Assembly (NCBI GenBank): GCA_033002965.1
Contig: JAURVB010014985.1
Coordinates: forward strand, 1-64,000
Length of the DNA: 64,000 nt
Direction of reading: 5' to 3'
Source: Piper betle
Taxonomy: Eukaryota > Streptophyta > Magnoliopsida > Piperales > Piperaceae
Part shown: one piece after another, positions 59,901-64,000 of the stretch
Numbering within the stretch: the stretch's first letter is position 1
Layout of the letters: each line of letters begins with the position of its first letter
Translations under genes and position numbers: made by a program
Notes under the pieces: generated by a model
Seen by the model: only the letters and a program-made list of their open reading frames with translations
Told to the model about the DNA's origin: nothing
Database searches by the model: none

Positions 59901-60047
59901 TGTGCATGCATTCATTCATTTCATAATCGTATCTTCATCTTAAGACACCGGATGGATCCGCACGAGTTAGGTTCGCGTTAGCCGACCTAACCGGGCCTGT
60001 AACATGCCGGTTCGGTTCACGACGTGAACCGGATTTGGGGTGTTACA
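56931..60047 (+). mobile_element. A/B-family solo LTR inside the chromovirus
   Basis: 3117 bp from TGTAAAACCC to GTGTTACA, with the family's GC-rich tract (about 57,390-58,130), hairpin (57,358-57,385), paired palindromes (about 58,769-58,792) and TATA-like region. The five bases before it (GGTGC) and after it (CCGAG) do not match, unlike the other LTRs of this window. Instead it is bounded by the 117-bp repeat. Frames inside (for example 57117-58169) are low-complexity LTR sequence. Confidence 0.9.
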
Positions 60048-60165
60048 CCGAGGGGGTGCCAGCTTTGTCCGTGGTCAGGATAGTCCTTCAGCGGTTGAGG
60101 ACCGCACCTTCAGTGGAGAGCACTTGTCGGCAATGCAAGTGGCTCGAGGGTGTAAGCAGAGGTGC
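60048..60165 (+). repeat. Right copy of 117-bp flanking repeat
   Basis: Starts CCGAGGGGGTGCC and ends GGTGC, repeating the chromovirus sequence found before the inserted LTR. Confidence 0.9.
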
Positions 60166-63117
60166 CTCAACTTATCTTGCAGCAATGGTAGAGGTTCAAC
60201 CGGATCGTGTGGTGGCGGTGCCGGAGTTTATGGCGGGATTACTGACGGAGTATGCCGATGTCATGCCTGCCGAGTTGCCAGAGGGGTTACCTCCCAAGCG
60301 AGGGATCGAACACCGGATCGAGCTAGTGCCGGGAGCTAGGGCACCAGCTAAGGCGCCATATCGTATGTCGCCTAAGGAACTCACTGAATTGAAGATCCAG
60401 CTGGGTGAGCTGCTGGAGTCGGGGAAGATTCAACCATCTACTGCACCATACGGAGCACCAGTTCTGTTCCAGGAAAAGACAGATGGCTCGATGAGACTAT
60501 GTGTTGATTACCGGGGCTGAACAAGGTGACGGTGAAGAACAAGTACCCAGTTCCCCTAATTGCAGATCTATTTGACCGGCTTAGTAAAGCGCGGATATTT
60601 ACTAAGTTGGACCTGAGGACGGGATATTGGCAAGTCCGGATTGCGCCGGAGGATGTCCCGAAGACAACTATGGTCACGAGATACGGGTCCTATGAGTTTC
60701 TCGTGATGCCATTTGGACTAACCAATGCACCAGCAACATTCTGTAACCTGATGAACGATGTGTTCAGGGGTTTCATTGACAGATTCGTGGTGGTTTACTT
60801 GGATGACATAGTTGTGTACAGTGAATCCGAGGAGGAGCACTGGGGTCATTTGAAGCAGGTCCTAGATCGATTGAGGGAGAACGAGCTGTTTATCAAACAG
60901 GAGAAATGTGAGTTCGGCCTGAGGGAAATTGGCTTCCTAGGCCACCGAATTGGCAATGGAGAGGTGCGAATGGAGGAATCGAAGGTTCAGGCAATCAAAC
61001 AGTGGCCAGAACCGACTAAGGTGACCGAGCTGCGGAGCTTTCTAGGGTTAGCCAATTACTACAGGAAGTTCATTCAGGGATACAGCCGGGTGGTGTCACC
61101 ATTGACTGACTTGCTGAAGAAGACTCAGTCATGGGCGTGGTCGGAGCCATGCCAGGCGGCGTTCGATGAGCTGAAAGCTGCCATTTCATCCGAACCAATA
61201 CTGAAATTGCCGGATTTCAGTCGACCATTTGAAGTAGTTACCGATGCTTCAGATAGAGCCGTGGGAGGTGTGTTACAGCAGGACGGACATCCAATAGCAT
61301 TTGAGAGCTGGAAATTGAAAGAAGCCGAAATGAGGTATTCAGCTCACGAGAAGGAAATGCTAGCTGTGGTTCACTGTCTCAGAGTGTGGCGTGTGTACTT
61401 GCTGGGGTCCAAGTTTGTGGTTATAACCGACAATGTTGCCAACACCTTCTTCAAGACCCAGAAGAAGTTGTCGCCGAGACAAGCTAGGTGGCAGGAGTTT
61501 CTCGCAGAATACGATTTTGAGTGGTTGCACCAACCGGGGAAGTCTAATCAGGTAGCTGATGCCTTGAGCAGGAAGAACCTGGAAATGGTGGCAGCCTTAT
61601 CCGAGATTCAGACGGAGCTACTAGGGCAAGTCCGGGATTTGGCTAAGGAGGACCTGGAGTACAGGAAGTTGGTCGACCGGATCAGTGAGGGACTGGTTCG
61701 TAAGTACTGGTTGGATGATGGATTAGTCTATGCCAGTGGGGGACGTCTTTACATTCCTACTGGGAGGCTAAGACGAAAGCTGATGGAGGAGTCCCACGAC
61801 ACCCAGTGGGCAGGACATCCTGGTAGGGACCGGATGTATGCACTCATGTCTAGAGTGTATTATTGGCCGAGAATGGAGGCCGATATCGAGGCTTTCGTGA
61901 AGTCTTGTTTGGTGTGTCAACAAGACAAGGTGGAGAGAAGACTGGAGGCTGGCTTGCTGCAGCCTCTACCTACTCCAACGAGACCGTGGAGCTCGGTCTC
62001 GCTCGACTTCGTGTCAGGGTTCCCGAAGGTAAAGGGAATGTCTTCGGTTTTGGTGGTAGTGGATCGGTTCTCCAAGTACGCCATTTTTGTAGCTGCTCCA
62101 CATGCATGTACAGCCGAGGTAGCTGCAAATTTGTTCTTCAGGAACGTGGTGAAGCATTTTGGAATGCCGGCGGATATTGTGAGTGACCGAGACGCCCGGT
62201 TCACTGGGAGGTTCTGGACGTCTTTGTTCGGGCTGCTGGGGAGCAAGCTGAACTTTTCTACCGCCAACCACCCTCAGTCAGACGGGCAGACTGAGAGGAC
62301 GAATGCCTTGTTGGAGGAGTACCTGAGGCATTTCGTCACGGCCAGCCAGCAAAACTGGTTGGAACTTCTTGACGCGGCGCAGTTTAGTTATAATCTGCAC
62401 CGTTCTTCAGCAACGGGACTGAGTCCATTCGAATTAGCAACGGGCCATCAACCTTTGACACCACAGGAGGTTGCTCTACAGGGACGTGGAGTGAAGTGTC
62501 CAGCGGCTTTTAGGTTTGCACAGGATAGGCAGGACCTATACGAAGATGCCGTGGATTCTTTGGCCAAGGCTACGCGCAGGATGAAGAGGTATGCGGATCT
62601 CAGGAGGAGGCCGTTGTCATTCAGCGTGGGGGACAAGGTGATGCTGAAGCTAACTCCCCAGATCTGGAAGAAGATCAGGCGTACTGACGTGCACAGGTCC
62701 TTGGTGCAGCGGTACGATGGACCCTTCGAGGTGGAGAAAGTAATTGGGAGCGTAGCATACCGGTTGAAGCTACCCGATAGGTACAAGATCCACCCGACTT
62801 TTCACGTAAGCTTTCTCAAACCTTTCCATGAGGATGTGGTCAATCCGAGGAGAGCTCGTCCTAGAAGAGCTCCACCAACTGTCCGGCAACAATATGAGAA
62901 GAAGGTGGGGAGGATATTGGAACATAGGCAAGGTGCTCCAAACACTGGGACGGAGTATCTTATCAAATGGAGAGGGGAACCGAGAAGCGAGGCGAGCTGG
63001 GAAAAGGAGAGGGATCTATGGCAGTTTGAGAGGCAGGTCAAGAAGTACTGGGCAGGGCTTAACCCTCCGATGAGGACATCGGGTCTCATTGGTGGGGGAG
63101 GACTGTCACGGGAGTGA
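60166..63117 (+). pseudogene. Chromovirus RT, RNase H, integrase and chromodomain (one frameshift)
   Basis: The RT N-terminus is open to 60520 and ends at CVDYRG followed by a stop; one missing base near 60,516 explains it, because the next frame continues RT at once and is open to 63117. Domains: RT with YLDD (60796-60807); RNase H ([12 protein letters not shown], and [16 protein letters not shown] at its end); integrase with an HHCC finger (about 61,795-61,925) and catalytic Asp 62005-62007, Asp 62185-62187 and Glu 62293-62295 (D-D-35-E); a [13 protein letters not shown] C-terminal segment; and a chromodomain (about 62,892-63,066, [22 protein letters not shown]). Chromodomains steer integration to chromatin marks. 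The stop lies 13 bp inside the 3' LTR. The clade (Galadriel, Tekay, Reina or CRM) was not settled; I lean to Galadriel-like. Confidence 0.9.
63091..63101 (+). other. Polypurine tract of the chromovirus
   Basis: GGTGGGGGAGG, two bases before the 3' LTR. Confidence 0.8.
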
Positions 63118-64000
63118 TTGCAGGGCGCCCAGGGAGCTAGGGTTTGGCGGTTGTCCCTAGTCTTCCCGAGTCCGGAGTAGGTGGCGGATGCTGCCTGTGT
63201 GGTGAAACAACTTACCAAGTGCTGATGCGGGTTATAGTTGCAGGCAAGGAAGGGCCGAGGTTGAACGAAGGACCGAGACTTGGTGCTGGGAAGTGTAGCA
63301 GGTGCGTCGGCAGCATGTACGAGCATGGCGCTACATGGTGCCAAGGAAACCTCAAGTTGGTTCGAGGGCAGTTGCATGACCAGCAGCTGTGGACGAGCAG
63401 TGCCGAGCATGGGTGGAGCGAGGTCGGTACAATGACCGAGCGTGCCTGTGTGAAGTGCCGAGCATGTGCGTGATTTGGGTCGAGCAGTGTCGAGACCCAT
63501 GGTCGGGCGCGATCAGCGTGATCGAGTGGCGCGACGAAGTCTGGTGGCAGCCTGGAGCGAGCAGCGTACCGAGCGGGTTCGGTGCGTGCGCGCTGCAGCG
63601 TGCCGAGGGTTGGGTCGCTCCAACTAGCGGCACTGGCGAGCAGCGTGCACGGGCGTCGTCCAGCGCGCGAGCACGAGCGCGAGCGCGAGCGCGAGTGCGA
63701 GTGCGAGTGCGCATGCGCGCGCGTGCGGGCGCGAGCGAGATGGGCGAGCGGGCGAGCGTGGGCGCGACCAGGAGCGAGCGATGCGTGCAGAGGTTTATGC
63801 ACGAGCGAGCCGACAGCGGTACCGGTATTCAGACATGGTAGCGAGCCAGGCGGGTCGGTGGACCATGTTGCGGTACTTGGGTGCGCACAAGGGGCTAGGA
63901 CTTGGCATAAGGGGTTGATCGGGACTTGGCTCAAGGGTCGAACCAGGAAGGTGCGACCAGGGAGCGACATGTTTATCTACATCAGTGGATTGCATACTTA
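63104..64000 (+). mobile_element. 3' LTR of the chromovirus (cut by window edge)
   Basis: Starts TGTCACGGGAGTG like 52461. Relative to the 5' LTR it has about 185 extra bases near 63,530-63,720, including a run of GCGAGC hexamers. The rest of the LTR and the target duplication lie beyond the window. Confidence 0.9.

Noticed and set aside
56931..60047. Intron or host regulatory region between Gag-protease and RT
   Set aside because: Its ends and contents match the A/B-family LTRs, and the flanking 117-bp repeat is chromovirus sequence; it is an LTR.
1..64000. tRNA or rRNA genes
   Set aside because: The only tRNA-like matches are 12-base primer-binding sites of retrotransposons; no cloverleaf or rRNA block was recognised.

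Overview
The window is a stretch of nuclear DNA from a flowering plant, probably a eudicot. Two spliced host genes with GT-AG introns sit in a sea of nested LTR retrotransposons, plus one rearranged endogenous pararetrovirus (Caulimoviridae). Nothing looks bacterial, organellar or CRISPR-like. Almost all short open frames are shadows of LTRs and minisatellites.

Layout. 1-9758: a non-autonomous LTR element on the minus strand (element A; 3' LTR cut by the left edge) with a related solo LTR nested inside (1552-4639, target duplication TGACC). 9759-11668: AT-rich, unrecognised. 11669-13142: an old minus-strand LTR (E). 13143-15718: AT-rich, unrecognised. 15719-21245: a decayed plus-strand LTR (G) split by solo LTR F (16914-19710, target duplication CCTGG), which carries a 33/34-bp minisatellite of about 50 units and a 29-bp array. 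21246-23411: further decayed LTR pieces. 23412-35521: a decayed minus-strand LTR (D) split by complete element B (24250-33429, target duplication ACCAA), which has LTRs of 2.8-3.0 kb and a 3.4-kb internal region with no retroviral gene. A and B are one LARD-like family.

36346-40942 is the only host-gene island: a four-exon Tim17/Tim22/Tim23 (PRAT) family membrane protein on the plus strand. Convergent to it on the minus strand are the last two exons of a LOTUS/OST-HTH domain protein whose 5' part is not found in the window.

42500-43167 is an LTR fragment of the A/B family, followed by a hAT transposon remnant. 44359-52141 is the pararetrovirus locus, bounded by a 197-bp direct repeat. Inside are a coat-protein fragment (-), RNase H plus an ORF2-like gene plus a promoter/leader region (+), RT-protease-coat (-), and a second protease-RT copy (+). 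The two protease-RT copies form an inverted repeat with arms of about 1.32 kb, lying downstream of the viral promoter. Every viral gene is broken or incomplete.

52461 to the right edge is a Ty3/Gypsy chromovirus: 5' LTR (with a hAT-like insert), Gag-protease, RT-RNase H-integrase-chromodomain and the start of the 3' LTR. It is interrupted by an A/B-family solo LTR (56931-60047) that lacks a target duplication and is flanked instead by a diverged 117-bp repeat of the host element. This suggests that the chromovirus is a chimera of two parent copies.

The strongest candidates for new biology are the self-complementary pararetrovirus locus behind its own promoter, the recombinant chromovirus, and the minisatellite-filled LTR. 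All functional statements are inferred from sequence reading alone; no search was run.
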